64,000 bases of DNA, taken from the NCBI GenBank assembly GCA_945869265.1, contig CAMBOI010000002.1:1-64000 (forward strand), in the 5' to 3' direction. The notes below the pieces were generated by a model that was not told the origin of the DNA, did no database searches, and saw nothing but the letters and a program-made list of their open reading frames with translations. This DNA comes from an uncultured Prevotella sp. (GTDB taxonomy: Bacteria > Bacteroidota > Bacteroidia > Bacteroidales > Bacteroidaceae). The translations under genes and the position numbers were made by a program. The stretch's first letter is position 1. Each line of letters opens with the position of its first letter. Of the stretch, positions 17,173 through 25,711 are shown piece after piece.

Positions 17173-17886
17173 TCATTTAATAGCAGCGAGGTATTGCTTG
17201 ATAGTCTCATGCAGTCCCATGTACAAGGCATCGCAGATGATGGCATGCCCGATGCTTACCTCGTCGGTCCATGGTATCATCTGATGATAGTAGTGGAGGT
17301 TGACAAGACTGAGATCGTGTCCGGCATTAAGTCCAAGTCCCTGTCGGCGTGCCTCCTCGGCAGCCTTGACAAATGGGGCAATGGCAGTCTCGCGGTCACG
17401 GAGGTAGTTGGCTGCATAGGGCTCGGTATATAGCTCCACCCTGTCGGCGCCACATTCCTTGGCATAAGCCACCATTTCCTCGTCGGGATCGACAAAGATG
17501 GATGTGCGAATGCCTGCCTCATTGAATCTTCCCACCACGTCGGTGAGGAATGACTTGTTGGTCTTGGTGTCCCAACCGTGATTCGACGTAATCTGATTGT
17601 CGGCATCGGGCACAAGTGTCACCTGTGTAGGTTTCACCTCAAGCACGAGGTCAATATATTTCGGGATTGGATTTCCCTCGATGTTCAATTCTGTTGTTAT
17701 CCTGGGTTTTATATCCCTGACATCCTGGTATCTGATATGTCTTTCGTCGGGACGCGGGTGTACGGTTATACCCTGCGCACCGAATCGCTCGCAGTCAATA
17801 GCCACCATCTCGACATCGGGATTATTTCCACCGCGGGCATTGCGGATGGTGGCCACTTTGTTGATGTTTACGCTTAATTTCGTCAT
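17173..17886 (-). CDS. pdxJ: Pyridoxine 5'-phosphate synthase
   Basis: The 237-residue protein matches PdxJ throughout: [17 protein letters not shown] at the start, [25 protein letters not shown], and [13 protein letters not shown] near the C-terminus. It condenses 1-deoxyxylulose 5-phosphate with aminoacetone phosphate (3-amino-2-oxopropyl phosphate) to pyridoxine 5'-phosphate in vitamin B6 synthesis. Two of its neighbours' pathways share deoxyxylulose phosphate (ispD is in the MEP pathway), so clustering makes sense. It is transcribed away from nadK from overlapping divergent promoters. Confidence 0.97.
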   Translation of the reverse strand: MTKLSVNINKVATIRNARGGNNPDVEMVAIDCERFGAQGITVHPRPDERHIRYQDVRDIKPRITTELNIEGNPIPKYIDLVLEVKPTQVTLVPDADNQITSNHGWDTKTNKSFLTDVVGRFNEAGIRTSIFVDPDEEMVAYAKECGADRVELYTEPYAANYLRDRETAIAPFVKAAEEARRQGLGLNAGHDLSLVNLHYYHQMIPWTDEVSIGHAIICDALYMGLHETIKQYLAAIK

Positions 17887-17913
17887 CTCTGCTAAATATT
17901 TTCAGTTTTTATT

Positions 17914-17943
17914 TTGTATTTTGAGCGAAAAGTATTACTTTTG
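17914..17943 (+). promoter_or_regulatory. Promoter TTG-N19-TACTTTTG for nadK
   Basis: TTG 17914-17916 and TACTTTTG 17936-17943 are spaced by 19 bases. The leader to the ATG at 17999 is roughly 50 bases. Confidence 0.75.
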
Positions 17944-17947
17944 CACT

Positions 17948-17979
17948 GCAAAGATAAGGTAAATCATTGGAATATCCAA
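17948..17979 (-). promoter_or_regulatory. Promoter TTG-N20-TATCTTTG for pdxJ
   Basis: On the minus strand TTG (17979-17977) and TATCTTTG (17956-17949) are 20 bases apart. The -7 boxes of this and the nadK promoter lie only five bases apart and face each other's transcripts, so the two RNA polymerases should interfere. Confidence 0.75.
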
Positions 17980-17998
17980 ATTAATTAATATTTTTTAT

Positions 17999-18883
17999 AT
18001 GACTGCACGCACATTAAAGTTTGCAATTTTTGGAAATAGCTATCAGGCAAAGAAGTCTGTAGCCATAGAAAGCATCATTCGTTGCCTCAATAATTACGGC
18101 GCTTACATCAGTATCGACAGTGAGTATTATCACTTCCTTGTAGAGGAACAGAAAGTTAAGGTTGAGGTCAACAAGGTGTTCCGTGGTGATGACTTTGACT
18201 CCGACTTCGTCATATCCATGGGTGGCGACGGCACATTTCTGAAATCGGTGAGCAGGGTGGGCGAGAAGTCAATACCCATCATTGGCGTGAATATGGGTAG
18301 GTTAGGATTCTTGGCGGATGTATCCCCCAATGATTTTCGTTGTTGCCTTGAATCATTATATTCGGGCGAATATACAGTAGAGAACCGCACATTGATGGAG
18401 GTAGTGGCTAATGCGGATTTTGCTGGCAGCAAATATGCCCTGAATGATGTGGCTATCCTCAAGCGCGACAATGCCTCGATGATATCCATTCATACCGACA
18501 TCAACGGCAACTATCTCACCACATATCAGGCCGACGGACTTGTCATAAGCACTCCTACGGGCAGCACTGCATATTCCTTATCTAATGGCGGACCGATTAT
18601 TGTCCCTGGCACAAAAGTGTTCTCGCTAACCGCCGTGGCTCCCCATAGTCTAAATGTGCGTCCGATGGTCATTGCCGACAATTCGGAATTGACATTCCAG
18701 GTGGAGTGTCGCAGTTCCCACTTTCTACTTGCCATTGACGGACGCTCAGAGACATTGCCTGAAGGCTCCACCTTTTCCATACGTCGCGCCCCGTTCAGCG
18801 TGAAGATAGTAAAGCGTCCAGGCAAGCGTTATTACGACACACTGCGGGAGAAGATGATGTGGGGAGCTGACCCAAGAAATTGA
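17999..18883 (+). CDS. nadK: NAD kinase
   Basis: The 294-residue protein has the catalytic GGDGTFL motif at 75-81, the NMGRLGFLA segment and the STPTGSTAYSLSNGG motif of NAD kinases. It phosphorylates NAD to NADP using ATP or polyphosphate in the cytoplasm. Length is usual. It is a single-gene unit, divergent from pdxJ. Confidence 0.97.
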   Translation: MTARTLKFAIFGNSYQAKKSVAIESIIRCLNNYGAYISIDSEYYHFLVEEQKVKVEVNKVFRGDDFDSDFVISMGGDGTFLKSVSRVGEKSIPIIGVNMGRLGFLADVSPNDFRCCLESLYSGEYTVENRTLMEVVANADFAGSKYALNDVAILKRDNASMISIHTDINGNYLTTYQADGLVISTPTGSTAYSLSNGGPIIVPGTKVFSLTAVAPHSLNVRPMVIADNSELTFQVECRSSHFLLAIDGRSETLPEGSTFSIRRAPFSVKIVKRPGKRYYDTLREKMMWGADPRN

Positions 18884-18942
18884 TTCTTTTATTATATTAT
18901 AAGGTGGAAGTGTTAAACTAATGTTAAACACTGAAAAAGTCA

Positions 18943-18972
18943 TTGTCATATCGCAGAAATGTCTTACCTTTG
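18943..18972 (+). promoter_or_regulatory. Promoter TTG-N19-TACCTTTG for the GntR-linked ABC operon
   Basis: TTG 18943-18945 and TACCTTTG 18965-18972 are 19 bases apart. The predicted transcription start falls in or just before the inverted repeat that follows. Confidence 0.8.
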
Positions 18973-18974
18973 CA

Positions 18975-18996
18975 GCGTACTATTAAAGTAGTACAC
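18975..18996. promoter_or_regulatory. Inverted-repeat operator for the YtrA-type GntR regulator
   Basis: GCGTACTA-ttaaag-TAGTACAC: the GTACTA/TAGTAC arms are perfect. It lies right after the -7 box, where a bound repressor would block initiation. The operon's third gene is a YtrA-type GntR regulator, so self-regulation is the likely use (inference). Confidence 0.7.
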
Positions 18997-19033
18997 TATA
19001 ACAGAAGTAAACATAACATTAAAAAGTAAGACA

Positions 19034-19864
19034 ATGATACAAGTAAAGAACATCACATTCAGTTATCCTGGAACACGCAGAAACGTGTTTTCGGATTTTA
19101 GTCTTGAACTCAAAGAGAACAACATCTACGGTTTGCTCGGCAAGAACGGAACCGGCAAATCTACTCTATTATATCTTATCAGCGGACTTCTGCGTGCGAA
19201 GAACGGTGAGGTTGTGGTGGACGGAGTGAACAGCAACGACCGCAATCCCAATATCCAAAAGGACATATTTATCGTGCCAGAGGAGTTTGACATGCCAAGC
19301 ATCACTCTCGACATGTATGTGAAGTTGATGGAACCATTCTATCCCAATTTCTCCAGAGACTTATTGGAGAACTGTCTGAAGGACTTCGAACTTCCTCACT
19401 TCCATAAGCTCAACGAACTGTCGATGGGTCAGAAGAAGAAGGTGTTTATGAGCTTCGCGCTCGCCTCGGGTACAAGAATCATGCTGATGGACGAACCGAC
19501 AAACGGTCTTGACATCCCCTCGAAGACTCAGTTTCGCAAGGTGATTGCCAATAACATGTCGGACGACCGCATACTGATCATCTCCACACACCAAGTGCAT
19601 GACGTGGAGTCGCTGCTCGACCATATCCTCATCCTCAACCAGAGCAACATGCTGCTCAATGCCTCTACGGCAGACATCTGCGAGAAATATTCATTTGAAT
19701 ATCGCAACCCGCAGGAAATGGACGAGACAGTTATATATGCAGAACCAACCCTCCAGGGCAACGCAGTGATAGCCAAGCGCAATGAAGGCGCAAAGGAGAC
19801 GAATATCAATCTCGAACTGCTATTTAATGCTGTGGTGGAAGGAAAGTTGAAGATTGAAGGTTGA
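19034..19864 (+). CDS. ABC transporter ATP-binding protein (GntR-linked, BcrA/YtrB type)
   Basis: The 276-residue ATPase has Walker A GLLGKNGTGKSTLL near residues 34-47, signature LSMGQKKKV, Walker B IMLMDEPTNGLD and the H-loop in IISTHQVHD. It pairs with the permease gene that follows. Systems of this shape, with a short GntR regulator, export antibiotics or lipids or sense cell-envelope stress. The last residues (VEGKLKIEG) are encoded by the low-complexity 'gaagattgaag' spacer repeat, so the natural C-terminus may have shifted. Confidence 0.9.
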   Translation: MIQVKNITFSYPGTRRNVFSDFSLELKENNIYGLLGKNGTGKSTLLYLISGLLRAKNGEVVVDGVNSNDRNPNIQKDIFIVPEEFDMPSITLDMYVKLMEPFYPNFSRDLLENCLKDFELPHFHKLNELSMGQKKKVFMSFALASGTRIMLMDEPTNGLDIPSKTQFRKVIANNMSDDRILIISTHQVHDVESLLDHILILNQSNMLLNASTADICEKYSFEYRNPQEMDETVIYAEPTLQGNAVIAKRNEGAKETNINLELLFNAVVEGKLKIEG

Positions 19865-19908
19865 AAAATGAAGATTGAAAATTGAATAATTAAAAAATAA
19901 TAAGATTT

Positions 19909-20745
19909 ATGAAAACGATATTTGATACAAATAGATTTATGAATCTCTTGAAATATGAGATTTTCACTGAGTCAAAAGGATTTGCCCGTGGCGCAATAGG
20001 ATTGACAGTAGGACTTGCATTCTACTTTATGGCAAATCTATATTTCCATAAGGAGATGCTGATGTCCAACCTCGATTACTTTGATGTAATGTATGAAAAC
20101 TTCTCCGGCGGAGCTATTTGTGTGGGATTCGCACTGATGATGGTGGCTGGATGCAGCATCTTCAAGAACATGATAACCAAACAGCAGAGAATAAATTTCC
20201 TCTCACTTCCAGCTTCTAATTTGGAGAAATATCTGGCACGCTTCATTTGGGTGAACATTGGCTATCTTGTGATATTTATCATATCGCTTTGCCTTTCAGA
20301 TATCCTGCTGGCCATCTTCTCGGCAGTGCTTGGACTGGGAGTGCATGGTTCGGTGGCAGCAGTATTCTTCGAACATTTCTTTGACTCAGCACCGCTGAGG
20401 ATAAACGGCAGTTTGCTCAATCCCAATTACTTCTATGTAATGCTCTTCACTGTATTCCTTTTTATGCAGTCGTCATGGACATTCTTCGGCGCTTTATTCC
20501 GCAAGAACGCATGGTTGTGGACATTGTGCTTGCAGGTCCTCTTTGGCACATCATGGGCGATGATTGTATCAGGAGACTCATGTATAGCTGCCGCTTGGCT
20601 TGAATTCTATAAGGCAGTAGGTAAGGATCCATTCTTCTGGATTCACATCATCTTCGCTATCGCTGTTTCAGTGTTGATGTATTGGGGAAGCTATAAGTTA
20701 TTCTGCCGTATGCAGGTGGTAAATAACAAGTGGATAAACATTTAA
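19909..20745 (+). CDS. ABC transporter permease of the GntR-linked system
   Basis: The 278-residue protein has about six hydrophobic helices (for example IGLTVGLAFYFMANLYF, IWVNIGYLVIFIISLCLSDILLAIF and WIHIIFAIAVSVLMYWG) and no other domain. It starts 44 bases after its ATPase and stops 16 bases before the regulator. Substrate unknown. The spacer before it is made of 'gaagattgaaaattgaa' repeats. Confidence 0.8.
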   Translation: MKTIFDTNRFMNLLKYEIFTESKGFARGAIGLTVGLAFYFMANLYFHKEMLMSNLDYFDVMYENFSGGAICVGFALMMVAGCSIFKNMITKQQRINFLSLPASNLEKYLARFIWVNIGYLVIFIISLCLSDILLAIFSAVLGLGVHGSVAAVFFEHFFDSAPLRINGSLLNPNYFYVMLFTVFLFMQSSWTFFGALFRKNAWLWTLCLQVLFGTSWAMIVSGDSCIAAAWLEFYKAVGKDPFFWIHIIFAIAVSVLMYWGSYKLFCRMQVVNNKWINI

Positions 20746-20750
20746 TAGAT

Positions 20751-20756
20751 AGGAGG
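20751..20756 (+). promoter_or_regulatory. Shine-Dalgarno AGGAGG before the GntR gene
   Basis: Most genes here have no recognisable Shine-Dalgarno; this strong one supports the ATG at 20762 and suggests the regulator is well translated. Confidence 0.7.
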
Positions 20757-20761
20757 TTGAT

Positions 20762-21112
20762 ATGAATTTCACGAATGACAAGGCGATATACATACAGATG
20801 GCTGACCGCCTCTGCGACGAGATCCTTGCTGGAACATACAAGGACGACGACCGAATACCCAGCGTCAGGGAGTATGCCGTGATGCTGCAGGTGAACACCA
20901 ATACGGCAGTCAAGGCATACGACCAGTTGGCGCGCGACGGTATCATCTACAACAAGCGCGGATTGGGATACTTCGTCACTGCCGGTGCGAAAAAGGAAAT
21001 CAAGAAGGCGAGAAAGCAGGAGTTTATGAAGCAGACACTGCCCGAAATGTTTCGCCAGATGAAGTTGTTGGACATCACAATAGAAGATATACAGAAATTA
21101 TGGCAACAATAA
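20762..21112 (+). CDS. GntR-family transcriptional regulator, YtrA subfamily
   Basis: The 116-residue protein is a winged helix (YIQMADRLCDEILAGTYKDDDRIPSVREYAVMLQVNTNTAVKAYDQL) plus a short helical tail, the size of the YtrA subfamily, which lacks a large ligand domain. It should bind the GTACTA/TAGTAC repeat at the operon promoter and repress it. An AGGAGG sequence lies 6 bases before the ATG, a true Shine-Dalgarno, rare in this window. Confidence 0.92.
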   Translation: MNFTNDKAIYIQMADRLCDEILAGTYKDDDRIPSVREYAVMLQVNTNTAVKAYDQLARDGIIYNKRGLGYFVTAGAKKEIKKARKQEFMKQTLPEMFRQMKLLDITIEDIQKLWQQ

Positions 21113-21206
21113 TCACAATTTTAACATTAATTATGCTTGTCTTTTGCAGCTAATTCGTAGTTTGGTGCGTCTAACGTGTAAATTAGTAGATAAAAAACAT
21201 AGAATT

Positions 21207-21917
21207 ATGAGTATTATACATCTTAAGGACATCAACAAGACCTATCAGGGTGCACAACCGCTGCACGTTCTCAAGGGCATCAACCTCGATATCGAGAAGG
21301 GGGAGTTTGTATCCATCATGGGTGCATCGGGTTCTGGTAAATCCACATTATTAAATATATTGGGTATTCTCGACAACTACGACACCGGTGAGTATCTGCT
21401 CAACGATGTGCCCATCTGGAATCTTAGTGAGACTAAGGCTGCGGAATATCGTAACAAGATGATAGGTTTCATCTTCCAGTCGTTCAACCTCATCCCGTTT
21501 AAGACGGCGGTAGAGAACGTTGAGTTGCCACTGTTCTATCAGGGAGTGGGCCGACGCAAGCGCCACCAGATGGCAATGGAATATCTCGACCGACTGGGAT
21601 TGACACAGTGGGCCAACCACTATCCCAACGAGATGTCGGGAGGTCAGAAGCAGCGTGTGGCTATCGCGCGAGCACTCATCACCCGCCCGCAGATAATTCT
21701 TGCCGACGAACCGACAGGAGCGCTCGACTCGAAGACCAGTGTGGAGGTGATCAACCTGCTGAAAAAGCTCAACGAGGAAGAGGGTATAACTATTGTTGTT
21801 GTGACTCACGAAGGCGGTGTGGCAAATGAGACCAACAAGATTGTGCATATCAAGGACGGACTCATCGGAGAAATCGAGGACAACTATGATCATCATGCCA
21901 ACCGTGGTTTCAAATAA
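21207..21917 (+). CDS. MacB/LolD-type ABC transporter ATP-binding protein
   Basis: The track adds 21 codons; the natural start is ATG 21207 (MSIIHLKDINKTYQG). The ~236-residue ATPase has Walker A GASGSGKSTLLN, FQSFNLIPFKTAVENVELPL, signature MSGGQKQRVAIARAL and Walker B ILADEPTGALD, the pattern of MacB, LolD and FtsE mechanotransmission ATPases. It drives the two FtsX-type permeases that follow. A TTTTGCAG sequence near 21140 may be part of the promoter but lacks a proper TA. Confidence 0.92.
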   Translation: MSIIHLKDINKTYQGAQPLHVLKGINLDIEKGEFVSIMGASGSGKSTLLNILGILDNYDTGEYLLNDVPIWNLSETKAAEYRNKMIGFIFQSFNLIPFKTAVENVELPLFYQGVGRRKRHQMAMEYLDRLGLTQWANHYPNEMSGGQKQRVAIARALITRPQIILADEPTGALDSKTSVEVINLLKKLNEEEGITIVVVTHEGGVANETNKIVHIKDGLIGEIEDNYDHHANRGFK

Positions 21918-21958
21918 ATCACTACATCTCCCTATACAACCCTTCATCAAATACAACA

Positions 21959-23218
21959 ATGATAGAATTATTCAAAGAAATCTGGAGCACAGCCAAGCGA
22001 AACAAGCTCCGCACGTCGCTCACGGGATTTGCCGTGGCATGGGGAATATTCATGCTGATATTCCTCTTGGGAGCCGGCAACGGACTCATCAATGCCAATC
22101 TCGATCAGTCGGGACGATTCCTCGCCAACTCGATGAAGATATTCGGTGGGCAAACCTCTAAGGCTCATAAGGGACTTAAGGAGGGAAGACCAATCTCGCT
22201 CAATGAGCGCGATGTGAATATGACAGACAAGACATTCGATGAAAACACCGAGGCTGTAGGTTCGGTACTCTCGCAGTATGGAGTGAACATATCGCTCGGC
22301 GAGAACTATATCTCGGCACAAAACCTCAATGGTGTGTATCCCTCAGAGGCTGATATCAACAAGCGCGAGGTTATTTCAGGACGCTTCATCAACGACATAG
22401 ATATGAAAGAACGCCGTAAGGTGATAGCCTTATGGCAAACGCAAGCCAAGGAATTAGCCCATGACTATCTCTCTCTCGTCGGGCGCGACGTAAAAGTGGG
22501 TGACTTGGTGTTTAAGGTGATAGGTATAGTGAAGGATGACAAGCAACAGCAAAATAATGATGCTTTCATCCCCTATACCACCTTGAAAACAATCTATGCC
22601 AAGGGTGATGAGGCGGGGAACATACAGTTTGAAATAAAAGGTCTTGTCACCGAAGAACAGAACAAGGAATTCGAGCGCAACTATCGCGCTCATCTCAACA
22701 TACAGCATGACGCTGCCCCAGACGACGAGTCGGCGGTGTATATCTGGAACAGATACATGGACAACATACAGATGGCGCAAGGTATAAGTATTATTCGCAC
22801 TGCATTGTGGGTCATCGGACTGTTCACCCTTCTGAGCGGTATCGTGGGTGTGTCGAACATCATGCTCATCACCGTGAAGGAGCGCACACGCGAGTTTGGA
22901 GTGCGCAAGGCGATAGGAGCAAAGCCATGGCAGATACTCAAACTTATCATTATCGAGAGCGTCATCACCACCGCCATCTTCGGATACATCGGAATGCTTT
23001 GTGGTATTGCTGCAAACGAATATATGGATGCGACGATAGGGCATGAGGTGGTGGACACAGGACTCTTCCAGGCAACGATGTTCCTCAATCCTACAGTAGG
23101 ATTGGATGTCTGCATACAGGCAACCCTCGTCATCATCATTGCCGGAACCATTGCCGGACTCATTCCCGCACTGAAGGCCTCAAGGGTAAGACCGATAGAG
23201 GCACTGAGGGCTGAATAA
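21959..23218 (+). CDS. MacB-like ABC permease 1
   Basis: The 419-residue protein has one N-terminal helix (FAVAWGIFMLIFLLGAG), a ~230-residue periplasmic MacB_PCD-type domain and three C-terminal FtsX helices (ALWVIGLFTLLSGIVGVSNIMLITVKERTREFGVRKAIGA). Ends with the conserved IPALKASRVRPIEALRAE. It probably pairs with the next permease as a heterodimer. MacB systems transmit force to the periplasmic adaptor and TolC channel, both encoded downstream. Confidence 0.92.
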   Translation: MIELFKEIWSTAKRNKLRTSLTGFAVAWGIFMLIFLLGAGNGLINANLDQSGRFLANSMKIFGGQTSKAHKGLKEGRPISLNERDVNMTDKTFDENTEAVGSVLSQYGVNISLGENYISAQNLNGVYPSEADINKREVISGRFINDIDMKERRKVIALWQTQAKELAHDYLSLVGRDVKVGDLVFKVIGIVKDDKQQQNNDAFIPYTTLKTIYAKGDEAGNIQFEIKGLVTEEQNKEFERNYRAHLNIQHDAAPDDESAVYIWNRYMDNIQMAQGISIIRTALWVIGLFTLLSGIVGVSNIMLITVKERTREFGVRKAIGAKPWQILKLIIIESVITTAIFGYIGMLCGIAANEYMDATIGHEVVDTGLFQATMFLNPTVGLDVCIQATLVIIIAGTIAGLIPALKASRVRPIEALRAE

Positions 23219-23274
23219 ATAGAGTGGGCGCAGGGGAAATTTAATTTTTTAATCCTTTAATTCTTTAATTTCAA

Positions 23275-24519
23275 ATGAAATTCGACATAGATACTTACCG
23301 CGAGATTATCGACACGATCACCCGCAACAAGAGTCGCAGTTTTCTTACTGGGTTCGGAGTGTTCTGGGGAGTGTTTATGCTCATCGTACTTATTGGCGGT
23401 GGACAGGGACTCAAGGAGATGCTGCAGAAGAACTTCGCGGGATTCGCCACCAACTCGGCAATGATATGGACGCAGAATACCACCAAGGCATACAAGGGAT
23501 TCCGCAAGGGACGATATTTCTCGATGGTAGAGAAAGATATGACACGTCTGCGCCAACAGGTGCCCGAACTCGATATTATCACCCCAGTGATGTTCGGTGG
23601 CAAGAAGAATGCCGTGAAGGGCGAGCACTCTTTCTCGGCAAACGTGTCGGGAGTGAGCTATGACTATGCCGACGTAACTTCCCCCATCTTGTACTACGGA
23701 CGCTTTCTCAATGAGATGGATGTTCGTGAAGCTCGCAAGGTGTGCGTAATAGGTAAGGAGGTGTATAAGAAACTGTTCCCCGGTGGCGGCGACCCTTGTG
23801 GACAGCGCATTCGTCTCGACTCTACATATTATCAGATTGTGGGAGTGGATTACAAGGTGAGTGGCATCAGCATCAACGGACGCAACGACCAGATAGTGTC
23901 TATCCCATATACCGTATTCCGCAAGGCATACAACTCGGGCGACCAGATTCATAGTCTCGCCGTGACGGCCAAACCGGGAGTGGTGATGAGTACAATCACC
24001 GACCGTATGCGCACGGTGATAGCAAGGGCGCACACTGTCGATCCAACCGACGAGAAGGCGGTAACCGTGTTTAATACCGAGATCATGTTTGCCATGCTAG
24101 ACAATCTCTTTAATGGTGTCAACTTCCTGATATGGCTTGTGGGTATAGGAACATTGCTTGCCGGAGCCATCGGTGTGTCGAATATCATGATGGTGACGGT
24201 GAAGGAGCGCACCACGGAGATAGGCATACGACGTGCCATCGGTGCCACACCTAAGATGATTCTCTCGCAGATTATTTCGGAGAGTATGTTATTGACAATA
24301 GTGGCGGGAATGAGTGGTATTCTCTTCGGTGTTTGCATATTGCAGATGATAGAGATGGCGAACACTACCGACGGTATAGTAGGGGCACATTTCCAGGTGG
24401 GATTCTGGACGGCTATTGCTGCAGCGCTGCTGTTGAGTTGTCTCGGTGGACTTGCCGGTCTTGCCCCGGCATGGAGGGCAATGAGCATCAAACCAGTGGA
24501 TGCAATGAGAGACGAGTAG
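23275..24519 (+). CDS. MacB-like ABC permease 2
   Basis: The 414-residue protein has the same topology as permease 1 (FLTGFGVFWGVFMLIVLIGGG, a periplasmic domain, then GIGTLLAGAIGVSNIMMVTVKERTTEIG and two more helices) and ends APAWRAMSIKPVDAMRDE. The two are paralogs, presumably forming a heterodimer. The spacer ahead (23220-23274) is 'tttaattttttaatccttt' repeat. Confidence 0.92.
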   Translation: MKFDIDTYREIIDTITRNKSRSFLTGFGVFWGVFMLIVLIGGGQGLKEMLQKNFAGFATNSAMIWTQNTTKAYKGFRKGRYFSMVEKDMTRLRQQVPELDIITPVMFGGKKNAVKGEHSFSANVSGVSYDYADVTSPILYYGRFLNEMDVREARKVCVIGKEVYKKLFPGGGDPCGQRIRLDSTYYQIVGVDYKVSGISINGRNDQIVSIPYTVFRKAYNSGDQIHSLAVTAKPGVVMSTITDRMRTVIARAHTVDPTDEKAVTVFNTEIMFAMLDNLFNGVNFLIWLVGIGTLLAGAIGVSNIMMVTVKERTTEIGIRRAIGATPKMILSQIISESMLLTIVAGMSGILFGVCILQMIEMANTTDGIVGAHFQVGFWTAIAAALLLSCLGGLAGLAPAWRAMSIKPVDAMRDE

Positions 24520-24556
24520 AAAATTGAAATATTGAAATATTGAAAAATTGAAATAT

Positions 24557-25669
24557 ATGAAAAAGTACAGAAAACTGATTGTTGCGGTCATCATTGCCGT
24601 AATCTTCATCGGAACATTCGTGTTCCTTTATCAGAAGTCACAACCGACTCCTGTTGTTTACAATGAATTTACTCCTGAGTTGAAGGACATCCAGAAGACT
24701 ACCGTCATCACAGGAAAGATTGAACCCCGCAACGAGGTTACGGTGAAACCGCAGATAAGCGGTATCATTACCGAACTCTACAAGGAGGCTGGCGACATGG
24801 TGCAGCAGGGCGAGGTGATCGCAAAGGTGAAGGTTATCCCCGACATGGGACAGCTTTCTTCGGCTGAGGCCCGTGTGCGCCTTGCCGACATCAACCTCAA
24901 GCAGGCTCAGGTGGATTTCTCCCGCGAGGAGTCGCTCTATAAGCAGAAGTTGGTGAGTGCCGACGAGTTTGACAAAATCAAGCAGACTCTACGTCAGGCA
25001 AAGGAGGAGGTAGTGGCAGCACAGGATGCTCTCGACGTTGTGAAGAACGGTGTGTCGAAGAGTAATGCCAGTGCCAGTTCAACGCTCATCCGCTCCACTA
25101 TCACCGGTCTCATCCTCGATGTACCTGTAAAGGTGGGTAATACTGTTGTGCTCAGTAACACCTTTAACGACGGTACCACTATTGCCACTGTGGCTAATAT
25201 GAACGACCTTATCTTCCGTGGAAATATCGACGAGACGGAGGTGGGACGATTGGTGGAAGGTATGCCGATGAAGATTACCGTTGGAGCATTGCAGGACCTC
25301 TCGTTTGAGGCAAATCTTGAGTATGTGTCTCCCAAGGCAGTGGAGAGCAACGGAGCCAACCAGTTTGAGGTGAAGGCGGCAGTGCATGTCATCAAGGGTG
25401 GAAAGATTCGTTCGGGATATAGTGCCAATGCCGAGATTGTGCTTGCCAAGGCCAGCAAGGTGTTGTCGATTCCCGAGAGTGCCATCGAGTTTAGTGGCGA
25501 CTCCACCTTTGTATATGTTGTCAAGGGTTCTGGTGAGAAGAAGACCTACGACCGACGTGCCGTTACCACTGGACTGAGCGACGGTGTGAACATCGAGATC
25601 AAGAAGGGTATATCCGCCAAGGACAAGGTGCGCGGACCTCAGAAGGTGGCTGACACAAATAATAAATAA
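24557..25669 (+). CDS. Periplasmic adaptor (HlyD/MacA family)
   Basis: From ATG 24557 (the track's 24548 is TTG) the ~370-residue protein has an N-terminal membrane anchor (LIVAVIIAVIFIGTFVFLY), a biotinyl-lipoyl-like half in VKPQISGIITELYKEAGDMVQQGEVIAKV, a coiled-coil hairpin (~95-170), a beta-barrel and the C-terminal domain. It links the ABC permeases to the TolC channel in a tripartite efflux or secretion system. Confidence 0.92.
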   Translation: MKKYRKLIVAVIIAVIFIGTFVFLYQKSQPTPVVYNEFTPELKDIQKTTVITGKIEPRNEVTVKPQISGIITELYKEAGDMVQQGEVIAKVKVIPDMGQLSSAEARVRLADINLKQAQVDFSREESLYKQKLVSADEFDKIKQTLRQAKEEVVAAQDALDVVKNGVSKSNASASSTLIRSTITGLILDVPVKVGNTVVLSNTFNDGTTIATVANMNDLIFRGNIDETEVGRLVEGMPMKITVGALQDLSFEANLEYVSPKAVESNGANQFEVKAAVHVIKGGKIRSGYSANAEIVLAKASKVLSIPESAIEFSGDSTFVYVVKGSGEKKTYDRRAVTTGLSDGVNIEIKKGISAKDKVRGPQKVADTNNK

Positions 25670-25711
25670 CACATTGATATCTTCCTTAAGTTCCCCAAAT
25701 ATTAAAAATAT

